A stretch of DNA of 5,253 nt. It comes from Acidobacteriota bacterium (GTDB lineage: Bacteria > Acidobacteriota > Blastocatellia > Pyrinomonadales > Pyrinomonadaceae). Below the pieces are notes generated by a model. It worked only from the letters and a program-made list of their open reading frames with translations, had not been told where the DNA came from and did not search any database. The number at the start of each line of letters is the position of its first letter. Within the stretch, counting starts at the first letter, position 1. The translations under genes were made by a program, and so were the position numbers. The stretch covers positions 1 to 5,253 of the forward strand of contig JAFBAJ010000508.1 in NCBI GenBank assembly GCA_019247865.1. Direction: 5' to 3'. This document shows positions 1-5,253 of this stretch, piece after piece.

Positions 1-2123
1 CTGCCGAAGGTCAGAGCCGTCTCGGCCATCTTCACATACTGGGACTCCGCATCCGTCCAGACGCCCTGCACCAGATAGAAGGTCTTGTCGCCGACCTTGC
101 GCACGGCCGAGGAAGTGTCTTCATTCTTGAGCACAGTGCTCTCCTGCTGCTGCCGGTCGCGCTTGCTCTGCTGGACGGCGGCCATGCCGGTCGTCGTCTT
201 CGCAACCTCTTTCGGCGCAGAAGCCGGAGGAGCTAAAGCGCCAAATCCTGCCTTGTCCTTCGCCCCGCGCTCCATCCTCAGGTCATTGGCGTCCCCGCGG
301 TCCCCGCCGGTGGCGGCAGCCATATCGGTCATAGGCTGCGCGGCCATGTTCGGCTCGACCGCCAGATAAGAGGTGTAGGGCGTGACGATGCCGTAACGCG
401 TGCCGAGGTCGACGATCTCGTCGCGCAGCTCTTTCTGCTCGCCGTTGGTGCGGATCTGCTCCATCAGCCAGCCGACGCGGCGCGTCGCCCAGAGGCGCGG
501 CAGAAAATCATTATCGCCCTCGCCGCGGAGCGGGAACTGGAGCTGTTCGTAGGCGAAGGTGCGCGTCTCGCGTCCGGTCTTGCCGGTCAGGCGAAGGCGC
601 ACGTTGTTCAGGTCGCGCTCGTTGCTGTACCGGCCGATGAGCGTGATCTGCGTCCCCTTGAAGAGGTCGGGCATGTTGCGCGGGTAAACGAGGTCTGTCT
701 CGACGCCGCCCATGTCGAGCTGTAGGTCTGTCAGAACCGGGTAATTCACTTTCGTGAAAAAGTTCGAGACCTTGACTTCCAAATCCTCTTTCGGCTCGAC
801 GTAATCCGCCGTCCCGCTGTTCTCCGAGGCGAGCTTATCGAGCAGCGCCGTGTTGACATCATAGCCGACGCCGAAGGTGAAGAGACGCACGCCCCCCGTG
901 CGCTCGCGCCGGACGTTGCCGATGATGCGTTCGACGCTCGTCTCGCCGACGGTCGGCAGCCCGTCCGTCATGAAGACGATCATCTGCGGGCGTTCGCCGC
1001 CGTCGAACTGCCGGAGAGCCGCGCGCAGTGAATCGTTGATGTTCGTGCCGCCCGTCGCACGCAGGTTTTTGACGAAGCGCTCGCCGCGCGCCAGGCCGCG
1101 CGCGTCCGCCGCGATGAGGCCGCTCTCCATCAAATGCTCTTCGCCCGCGAACGAGATGACGTTAAAGCGGTCGTCCGGCCTCAGGCTCTTGATGCCGAAG
1201 AGGAGCGCCGAGCGCGCCTTCTCCATCTTGCCAGCCTCTGCCATCGAGCCCGAGGTGTCGAGCACGAAGACGATGTCTTTGGCCGCGTACTCCTGCTCGG
1301 TCAATTCATCTTTCGGCGAGACCATGAGCAGGAAATAGCCGTCCTTGCCAGGCTCTCTGTAGGTCAGGAGCGAGAGTCCGAAATCGTCGCGCGAGAGCGC
1401 GTAGAAGAGCTGAAAGTCCTGCGGGTCGCGCCCCGCTTTGACCTCGAAAGAGAGGACTGCATTGCGCGAGCCGTGATGCGCGAGCGCGATCTCGTGGCTC
1501 GGCGAATAGACGTTGCGGATCGGGTCTTTGCTGTCGATCTCGACGCGGCCGGAGACGTTGCCGATGGAGACGAGCTGCCGCCCCGTGCCGAGCGGGTAAC
1601 GATACGAGACAGTGCCCGATTCGGCCTTGAGCACCTGCGTGTAGGTCAGCTCAAGTTTCTTGTCCGAGTGCGGAGGGATAGGAAAGATGCTGGCTTGAAA
1701 TAAGTCCTTGCCGGCGTACTCCAGAAGGCCCGGGTCGCGTTGTCGCCGGACGATCTCATCGTAAATCCGCCGCGCCTCTTCGCGCGAGCGCACTTCGCCG
1801 ACCAGGCGATTGTTGCCGTCCCAGATCGCAAACTCGACGATTGAGGCATTCTCCGGAATCGGGAAGAGGTACGTGCCTTCGAGCACCCCGTTGGTATCGT
1901 TGCGAAAGATCTGTTCGAGATGCGTGGTCGCAACTTGCCCGTTGATTTTGGTCTGGATGTTGATGGTTTTGACGGGCAGGGCGCGCGGCAGGTTGATGGG
2001 CTGCGGGCAGCGGTCGCAGCGTCCGGGCACGATCACGCCCTGCGCGCGCACACCGCTGAGGCTCGCGCCCGCCAGCGTAAATAGCACGGAAAACAGCAAT
2101 AAAACGGACTTTTTCAATCGCAT
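1..2123 (-). CDS. Secreted VIT and VWA domain protein, 3' end cut by window edge
   Basis: Reading from the ATG at 2123 gives 707 open codons to the left edge with no stop, so the C-terminus lies outside the window. Residues 1-28 form a signal peptide (basic MRLKK, hydrophobic core, likely cleavage after VRA), so the protein should be exported. A CDRC motif sits at 36-39. Residues about 45-170 match a VIT domain (EGTYLFPIPENASI at 82-95, then EEARRIYDEIV and a second FPIPP). A VWA domain spans about 284-455 with a complete metal-ion-dependent adhesion site: DTSGSM at 289-294, Thr360 in GGTNIN, and Asp387 in MTDG. YGIVTPYTSYLA (577-588) is typical of this family. A polar Ala/Lys/Gln linker follows (about 592-675), then TFYLVQGVW (681-689), a segment I recall near the C-terminus of relatives; probably only a few dozen residues are missing. 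The family resembles inter-alpha-trypsin-inhibitor heavy chains. Its bacterial function is poorly known; metal-dependent protein binding at the cell surface or periplasm is inferred. It lies 105 bases after the transporter gene. Confidence 0.9.
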   Translation of the reverse strand, partial: MRLKKSVLLLFSVLFTLAGASLSGVRAQGVIVPGRCDRCPQPINLPRALPVKTINIQTKINGQVATTHLEQIFRNDTNGVLEGTYLFPIPENASIVEFAIWDGNNRLVGEVRSREEARRIYDEIVRRQRDPGLLEYAGKDLFQASIFPIPPHSDKKLELTYTQVLKAESGTVSYRYPLGTGRQLVSIGNVSGRVEIDSKDPIRNVYSPSHEIALAHHGSRNAVLSFEVKAGRDPQDFQLFYALSRDDFGLSLLTYREPGKDGYFLLMVSPKDELTEQEYAAKDIVFVLDTSGSMAEAGKMEKARSALLFGIKSLRPDDRFNVISFAGEEHLMESGLIAADARGLARGERFVKNLRATGGTNINDSLRAALRQFDGGERPQMIVFMTDGLPTVGETSVERIIGNVRRERTGGVRLFTFGVGYDVNTALLDKLASENSGTADYVEPKEDLEVKVSNFFTKVNYPVLTDLQLDMGGVETDLVYPRNMPDLFKGTQITLIGRYSNERDLNNVRLRLTGKTGRETRTFAYEQLQFPLRGEGDNDFLPRLWATRRVGWLMEQIRTNGEQKELRDEIVDLGTRYGIVTPYTSYLAVEPNMAAQPMTDMAAATGGDRGDANDLRMERGAKDKAGFGALAPPASAPKEVAKTTTGMAAVQQSKRDRQQQESTVLKNEDTSSAVRKVGDKTFYLVQGVWTDAESQYVKMAETALTFG

Positions 2124-2228
2124 GAATCTCTCCTCCAAAACTGTGGCCGCGCGAAAGGCTGCACGCGGGTTTCGCCATTAGAACGCCCGCTCCCTTCTTT
2201 CTTGCACAAACCCGCAGGAAAATTACGT
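2124..2228 (-). other. 105-base intergenic leader with an 8-bp inverted repeat
   Basis: This is the only sizeable gap in the window, between the transporter stop and the VIT/VWA start. It contains GCGGGTTT at 2165-2172 and its exact reverse complement AAACCCGC at 2208-2215, separated by 35 bases. On the minus strand the second GCGGG (within GAGCGGGCG) could also pair with the same CCCGC, so two alternative short stems are possible. There is no T-run after the repeat, so it does not look like an intrinsic terminator. TCTAAT at 2182-2177 resembles a -10 box, but I see no matching -35 at the usual distance. Whether a promoter lies here is open. Confidence 0.3.
2131..2136 (-). promoter_or_regulatory. 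Ribosome binding site of the VIT/VWA gene
   Basis: On the minus strand GGAGGA stands seven bases before the ATG at 2123. It is a near-consensus Shine-Dalgarno and fixes the start. The choice is supported by the signal peptide that begins exactly there. Confidence 0.8.
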
Positions 2229-3560
2229 TTAATGAAGCTCACGCAGTCTCGGATTACGAATCGTGACGACGCACATGAAGAGCGTGATGATGATGCCGCC
2301 GGTGGCGAGCGTGTGCGGCACGCCGAAGCGAGACGCGGCGGCTCCGGCGATGAGGTTGCCGATAGGCATCGCGCCGATGAAGGAGAGAATAAACATGCTC
2401 ATCACGCGCCCGCGCATCTCGTCCGTGACGAGCTGCTGGAGCAGCGTGTTCGTGACCGCGACGGTGAAGACCACGGAAAATCCCATCCCGAAGATAAAGC
2501 CGAGCGAGACGCGCACGTCCGTCGAAAACGAGAAGCCGATGAGGCAGATCGAGAAGACGAACCCGCCCAGGAGCACTGCCCGGCCCTTGCGCCGGAAATT
2601 TCCGAGATACGCCAGCACGACCGCGCCGCAGAAAGCTCCCCCGCCAGACATGCCCATCATCAGCGCCAGGCCCTTCTCGCCCATGTGCAGGATGTCGCGC
2701 GCGAAGTACGGCATCAGCGACAGGTACGGCGCGCCGAAGAGGGTCGTGACGGAACAGATGAGCAGCAGGATCGAGACGCGCGGCCGCCCAAGCACATAGC
2801 GAAAGCCTTCCGTCAGGTCATGCCACAACGCGCGCCTGTCCGTCACGGCATGAGCCGCAGCATGCGACGCCGGAGGGATGTGAACCATCAGGAGCGCGGC
2901 GATGACCGCGAAGTAGGAGAGGCCGTTGAACAGGAAGCAGCCCGCGAGACCGAACGCGCTCAAAGCCACGCCAGCGCTGACCGGGCCGATCAGCCTCGAA
3001 AGCTGAAACTGCGCTGAGTTGAGCGAGATCGCGTTCGCCAGATCTTCGCGTCCGACGAGGTCAATCGTGATCGCCTGATACGAAGGCCCGGCCAGAGCGA
3101 AGCAGCAGCCCGTCCCGAACGAGATCAACAGAATCATCCAGACGTGTACCACGTTGAGGACGATCAGGATCGCCAGCACGAAGGCGCATGACATCGCGCC
3201 GACCTGCGTGAAGAGCAGGAGGCGTCGCCGGTCAACGAGGTCTGCGAAGACGCCGCCCGCCAGGGTCAGGAGCAATCCCGGCGCGGTCGCCATAAAGCCG
3301 TCCACTCCGAGCCAGAACGGAGAGTCGGTCAGCTTCAACACGAGCCAGCCCTGCGCCACGGCCTGCATCCACGTCCCGACGTTCGAGAGAAAAGCTCCCG
3401 CCCAGAAGACGCGAAAGTTGCGATGCGACAGCGCACGAAACATCCCGCTCTGCTCAAGCGTGTGGGAATGACGTGTGGATGAAGAGGAAGCTGTTACAGC
3501 ATGACTCTCATCAGGCTGCACAGCTTCCCCTCTCTCTCCAGTTTTTAATTCATCCCTCAT
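2229..3560 (-). CDS. Major facilitator superfamily transporter (MFS_3 / EntS-like)
   Basis: This is a 443-residue integral membrane protein with about twelve hydrophobic segments, beginning at FWAGAFLSNVGTWMQ (about 52-66) and ending near 432. Family marks are the motif-A-like loop GGVFADLVDRRR (102-113) between helices 2 and 3, LNSAQFQLSRLIGP (180-193), and DEMRGRVMSMF (380-390) in the C-terminal half. These fit the MFS_3 group that includes the enterobactin exporter EntS and many putative drug or metabolite exporters. Proton-driven export is expected from the family; the substrate cannot be read from the sequence. Residues 1-39 are polar and unlike a helix. Three in-frame starts are possible: ATG 3560 (AGGGA six bases upstream, three bases after the xdhC stop), GTG 3521 (purine-rich GAGAGAGGGG just upstream), and ATG 3443, where similarity to the family begins (MFRALSHRNFR). 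I keep 3560 because of its coupling to xdhC, but the true protein may be 404 residues. Confidence 0.88.
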   Translation of the reverse strand: MRDELKTGERGEAVQPDESHAVTASSSSTRHSHTLEQSGMFRALSHRNFRVFWAGAFLSNVGTWMQAVAQGWLVLKLTDSPFWLGVDGFMATAPGLLLTLAGGVFADLVDRRRLLLFTQVGAMSCAFVLAILIVLNVVHVWMILLISFGTGCCFALAGPSYQAITIDLVGREDLANAISLNSAQFQLSRLIGPVSAGVALSAFGLAGCFLFNGLSYFAVIAALLMVHIPPASHAAAHAVTDRRALWHDLTEGFRYVLGRPRVSILLLICSVTTLFGAPYLSLMPYFARDILHMGEKGLALMMGMSGGGAFCGAVVLAYLGNFRRKGRAVLLGGFVFSICLIGFSFSTDVRVSLGFIFGMGFSVVFTVAVTNTLLQQLVTDEMRGRVMSMFILSFIGAMPIGNLIAGAAASRFGVPHTLATGGIIITLFMCVVTIRNPRLRELH

Positions 3561-3569
3561 CCTTCATCC
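3549..3569. repeat. Three tandem heptamers spanning a stop/start junction
   Basis: On the plus strand the units are TTCATCC, CTCATCC and TTCATCC, with no spacer; on the minus strand they read GGATGAA, GGATGAG, GGATGAA. The stop codon of the XdhC gene (3566-3564) and the ATG at 3560 of the transporter both lie inside the repeat. Short heptamer repeats of this sort are known from other bacteria, notably cyanobacteria, as intergenic elements. Here the copy number is low and the sequence is coding, so chance or expansion by slippage are both possible. Confidence 0.6.
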
Positions 3570-4391
3570 CTGCTTTTCGCGTCTCCACACGGAGAGCGGC
3601 GCGCCCGTGCCGCCGCGTCTTTCGGCGACGATCTCCGCGAGAATGGCGAGCGCGACCTCTTCGGGCGAGACCGCGCCGATGTCGAGGCCGATGGGCGCTC
3701 TGACCTCTTTCAAAATGCTTTCATCCGCGCCGCCCGCGCGCAGGCGCTCCAGCACGATGCTCGTCCGGCGGCGGCTGCCGATGAGCCCCACGTAATCGGG
3801 CCGCGCGCAGATCACAGCGCGCAGGCACTCTTCATCCTCGCTGTGGCCGCGCGTGACGACCGCGACGGAGACGTTGCGCCCGGCTCCGACGGCCGCGCGC
3901 ACGGCCTCCGTCCAGCTCAATGCCGCCACCAGCTCGATCCCTTCATCCGGAAAGCGCTCGCGCGTGACGAAATCCGCGCGGTCGTCGACGAGCGTCGTGC
4001 TGTATCCGAGCTGGCGCGCGAGCCGTGCGAGCGCCGCGCCGACGTGGCCCGCGCCGCAGACGACGAGACGCGGCTCCGGCTCGACGCGCTCGAACAGAAT
4101 GCGCGCGTCGCCGCAGGCTTCCAGCTCCGGCGCGAACTCTTTGACAAAGTGTGTAGAGGCTTCGGCTCTGGACGAGAGAAAGGCTGCGGCGCGACGTGCG
4201 ACGGCCTCGTCGAGCAGGCTCTCTCCGAGCGTGCCGACGCGCGTTCCGTCCTCCTCCACGAGCAGCTTCGCGCCGACGCCGCGCGGCGCTTCGATCAGCG
4301 TAGCCAGAGTTGCGAGGGAAGCTTGCTTGAGAACGCGCCTGATGGCTTCTGTGAGAAGAGCTTTGACAGATGAGTCGCGGGCTTCGGGCAT
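3564..4391 (-). CDS. xdhC: XdhC-family molybdenum cofactor maturation protein, degenerate N-terminal domain
   Basis: With the ATG at 4391 the protein has 275 residues. The reading frame is open to an ATG at 4481, but the extra 30 residues would overlap the upstream gene and look unlike the family, while MPEARDSSVKALL fits an XdhC N-terminus. The start is eight bases after the upstream stop and has no clear Shine-Dalgarno, which suggests translational coupling. XdhC proteins bind molybdenum cofactor, promote its sulfuration and insert it into xanthine dehydrogenase-type enzymes in the cytoplasm. The C-terminal Rossmann domain is complete: GAGHVG at 113-118, TRGHSEDEECL at 180-190, YVGLIGSRRR at 200-209, PIGLDIGA at 233-240. 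The N-terminal domain (about 8-105) is altered. The RGSTP-type loop is about four residues short (EAPRGVGAKL), the usual GGGC(I/V)E is GESLLDE (56-62), and the usual CGG is CGD (93-95). A neighbouring small gene carries all three motifs intact. Family assignment is firm; the partner enzyme is not in the window. Confidence 0.9.
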   Translation of the reverse strand: MPEARDSSVKALLTEAIRRVLKQASLATLATLIEAPRGVGAKLLVEEDGTRVGTLGESLLDEAVARRAAAFLSSRAEASTHFVKEFAPELEACGDARILFERVEPEPRLVVCGAGHVGAALARLARQLGYSTTLVDDRADFVTRERFPDEGIELVAALSWTEAVRAAVGAGRNVSVAVVTRGHSEDEECLRAVICARPDYVGLIGSRRRTSIVLERLRAGGADESILKEVRAPIGLDIGAVSPEEVALAILAEIVAERRGGTGAPLSVWRREKQG

Positions 4392-4399
4392 CAGAAAAC

Positions 4400-4717
4400 T
4401 TAACGATGGACGCTCGGCTGCTTTTCCGGCGCGTGCTCTTTGCCGAAACCCAGGACGCGGGCCGCGCGCTTCAGGAGCCACAGCGGGCCGACGAGCAGGT
4501 ACAGCGGATTCTGAAAGAACGCAGGCTGATTGCCCTCAAAGGCGTGGCCGATGAACTGCAGGATCCACCCGACGATGAAGAGCACGAGCGCCCAGCGCCA
4601 GTTCCAGAAGAAGAGCGGCAGCGACAACACGATCATCGGAATCCCGATCGAATGCGTCAGGCGATTCATCGGATGCTTGTGCTTCGCTTTGTAGTTATCG
4701 ATAAAAGATTCAGCCAT
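4400..4717 (-). CDS. Mpo1-like (DUF962) membrane protein
   Basis: This is a small membrane protein of 105 residues from the ATG at 4717. An in-frame ATG at 4738 would add seven residues, but the Shine-Dalgarno GGAGGTG lies inside that extension and directs starting at 4717. KAKHKHPMNRLTHSIGIP (10-27), with His13, His15 and His22, and FIGHAFEGNQPAFFQNP (55-71), with His58, are hallmarks of the Mpo1/YGL010w family. Hydrophobic segments lie at about 24-40, 42-57 and 72-82, and the tail is basic. Yeast Mpo1 is an iron(II)-dependent dioxygenase that removes one carbon from 2-hydroxy fatty acids during phytosphingosine breakdown, using conserved histidines. The bacterial short forms keep these histidines, but their substrate is less certain. 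The gene sits between two XdhC-type genes with gaps of 27 and 8 bases, so it is probably cotranscribed with them; no biochemical link is known to me. Confidence 0.85.
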   Translation of the reverse strand: MAESFIDNYKAKHKHPMNRLTHSIGIPMIVLSLPLFFWNWRWALVLFIVGWILQFIGHAFEGNQPAFFQNPLYLLVGPLWLLKRAARVLGFGKEHAPEKQPSVHR

Positions 4718-4719
4718 AA

Positions 4720-4726
4720 CACCTCC
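4720..4726 (-). promoter_or_regulatory. Ribosome binding site of the Mpo1-like gene
   Basis: The minus strand reads GGAGGTG followed by TT and the ATG at 4717, which is close to a perfect complement of the 16S rRNA 3' end. It selects 4717 over the upstream in-frame ATG at 4738, which has no such site. Confidence 0.8.
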
Positions 4727-4744
4727 GATAAAAATCATGCACAG

Positions 4745-5086
4745 CTAGTTCGTCTTTCCGCTCTCCCACACATCTATAAAGATCTCCATCGTTCCGCCGC
4801 AGACCATTCCCTCTTCGCTGGCTTCGTCGGCTGTGAGCTGGAAGTGATGCAGGGCGGGCGCGCCGTTGCGCAGGGCTTCGCGCGCTTCGGCCCAGACCTC
4901 TGCTTCGATGCAGCCGCCGCCGACAGTGCCCCTGACTTCGCCGTTCGCGAAAAAGAGCATCTTCGCGCCGCGCCTTTGCGGCGTGGAGCCGCGCGTGTGC
5001 GCGACGGTTGCGACGACCACGCGCTCGCCGCGCGAGTTGGCTTCGTTGATTAGTCGATACAGCTCGTCCGGCGCAATCGTGCTCAT
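4745..5086 (-). CDS. Stand-alone XdhC/CoxI N-terminal domain protein
   Basis: This 113-residue protein consists of only the N-terminal domain of the XdhC/CoxI family (Pfam XdhC_CoxI type); the Rossmann half is absent. It ends with its own TAG, and the downstream sequence is another gene, so this is not a simple frameshift of one long gene. All signature motifs are present: TRGSTPQRRGAK at 31-42, GTVGGGCIE at 53-61 and VCGGTMEIFID at 95-105. In the family this domain takes part in handling the molybdenum cofactor before insertion into xanthine dehydrogenase or CO dehydrogenase-type enzymes; the cysteines (59 and 96) are candidates for cofactor or sulfur contacts, which is an inference. The ATG at 5086 lies 22 bases after the preceding stop and lacks a strong Shine-Dalgarno. 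The gene is two genes upstream of a full-length XdhC whose own N-terminal domain is degenerate, so the two may act together. Confidence 0.88.
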   Translation of the reverse strand: MSTIAPDELYRLINEANSRGERVVVATVAHTRGSTPQRRGAKMLFFANGEVRGTVGGGCIEAEVWAEAREALRNGAPALHHFQLTADEASEEGMVCGGTMEIFIDVWESGKTN

Positions 5087-5108
5087 CCGTTAAATAATCA
5101 AGACTGAC

Positions 5109-5253
5109 TTAGCGCGGCTCACCTTCGATGGGCTGCGTCGCGCCGGCGGCGGGCGCGGCTCCGACATCTGCGCCGGTCGCTCCGGTCTGCTCCGGAGTCA
5201 CACCGGCGGCATCCACGCGCGCGCGTATACGTTCGGCCTCGGCGTCTGCGTTG
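5109..5253 (-). CDS. C-terminal tail of an unidentified gene (5' part outside window)
   Basis: One minus-strand frame is open from the right edge to a TAA at 5111-5109, giving 47 residues. It begins NADAEAERIRARVDAAGVTPEQ and continues as an Ala/Gly/Pro/Thr-rich tail ending IEGEPR. The first half could be an amphipathic helix; the second looks disordered. I do not recognise the family. The other two minus-strand frames are closed or Arg/Cys-rich and implausible. The 22-base gap to the next gene suggests the same transcription unit. Because only a low-complexity tail is visible, the coding call rests on the open frame, composition and position. Confidence 0.5.
   Translation of the reverse strand, partial: NADAEAERIRARVDAAGVTPEQTGATGADVGAAPAAGATQPIEGEPR

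Noticed and set aside
1756..2178. Minus-strand open frame of 140 codons starting upstream of the VIT/VWA start
   Set aside because: It reads the signal peptide and VIT region out of frame, lacks a ribosome binding site and is Arg/Ala-rich. The frame starting at 2123 is open to the left edge and has the domains.
2177..2182. TCTAAT as a -10 promoter element on the minus strand
   Set aside because: It matches the consensus in five of six bases, but no -35-like hexamer lies 16-18 bases upstream; the nearest candidate, TTGTGC, is 21 bases away.
2202..3017. Plus-strand open frame of 271 codons
   Set aside because: It lies antisense to the transporter, is extremely Arg/His/Asp/Glu-rich, and has no recognisable domain. 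It is a typical shadow of a GC-rich gene.
4392..4481. Thirty-codon N-terminal extension of the XdhC gene
   Set aside because: It would overlap the conserved end of the Mpo1-like gene, is Arg/Pro-rich, and does not resemble an XdhC N-terminus. The ATG at 4391 fits the family.
3853..4554. Plus-strand open frame of 233 codons, and a related one at 3843-4373
   Set aside because: Both run antisense to the XdhC gene and are Ala/Arg/Ser-rich with no domain. The minus-strand XdhC reading has clear motifs throughout.
4370..5053. Plus-strand open frame of 227 codons across two minus-strand genes
   Set aside because: It is antisense to both the Mpo1-like and the small XdhC gene, each of which has intact family motifs; it shows no domain itself.
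1..5253. tRNA, rRNA, CRISPR array, insertion sequence or attachment site
   Set aside because: I saw no cloverleaf, array of spaced direct repeats, transposase or terminal inverted repeats. Nearly all bases are occupied by the six coding regions.

Overview
The window holds six minus-strand genes, read right to left, with no convincing gene on the plus strand. The DNA is GC-rich. Start codons are mostly ATG, some with strong Shine-Dalgarno sites. A secreted VIT/VWA protein, an XdhC pair, an Mpo1-like protein and heptamer repeats at gene junctions together suggest a soil bacterium, perhaps Acidobacteriota (Blastocatellia-like). That assignment is an inference from remembered resemblance only; no ribosomal or marker gene is present.

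Layout from the upstream (right) end. Positions 5253-5109 carry the Ala/Gly/Pro-rich C-terminal tail of a gene that begins outside the window. After 22 bases comes a 113-residue stand-alone XdhC/CoxI N-terminal domain (5086-4745). It is followed by a 105-residue Mpo1-like (DUF962) membrane protein (4717-4400), a 275-residue two-domain XdhC protein (4391-3564) and a major facilitator superfamily transporter (3560-2229). Gaps between these four genes are 27, 8 and 3 bases, so they look like one transcription unit. A 105-base gap follows. Then comes a secreted protein with a VIT domain and a von Willebrand A domain (2123 to the left edge), cut off before its stop codon.

How they may work together. 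XdhC proteins mature and insert the molybdenum cofactor of xanthine dehydrogenase and CO dehydrogenase-type hydroxylases. The small protein keeps the signature motifs of the N-terminal XdhC domain (RGSTP, GGGCIE, CGG). The full-length protein has lost or altered each of them but keeps an intact Rossmann domain. The two may therefore act as complementary parts of one maturation factor. No molybdenum enzyme subunit is visible. The Mpo1-like protein and the exporter have no known tie to cofactor insertion, so their place in this unit is the most unusual point of the window. The VIT/VWA gene has its own strong ribosome binding site and a longer leader, and may be a separate unit.
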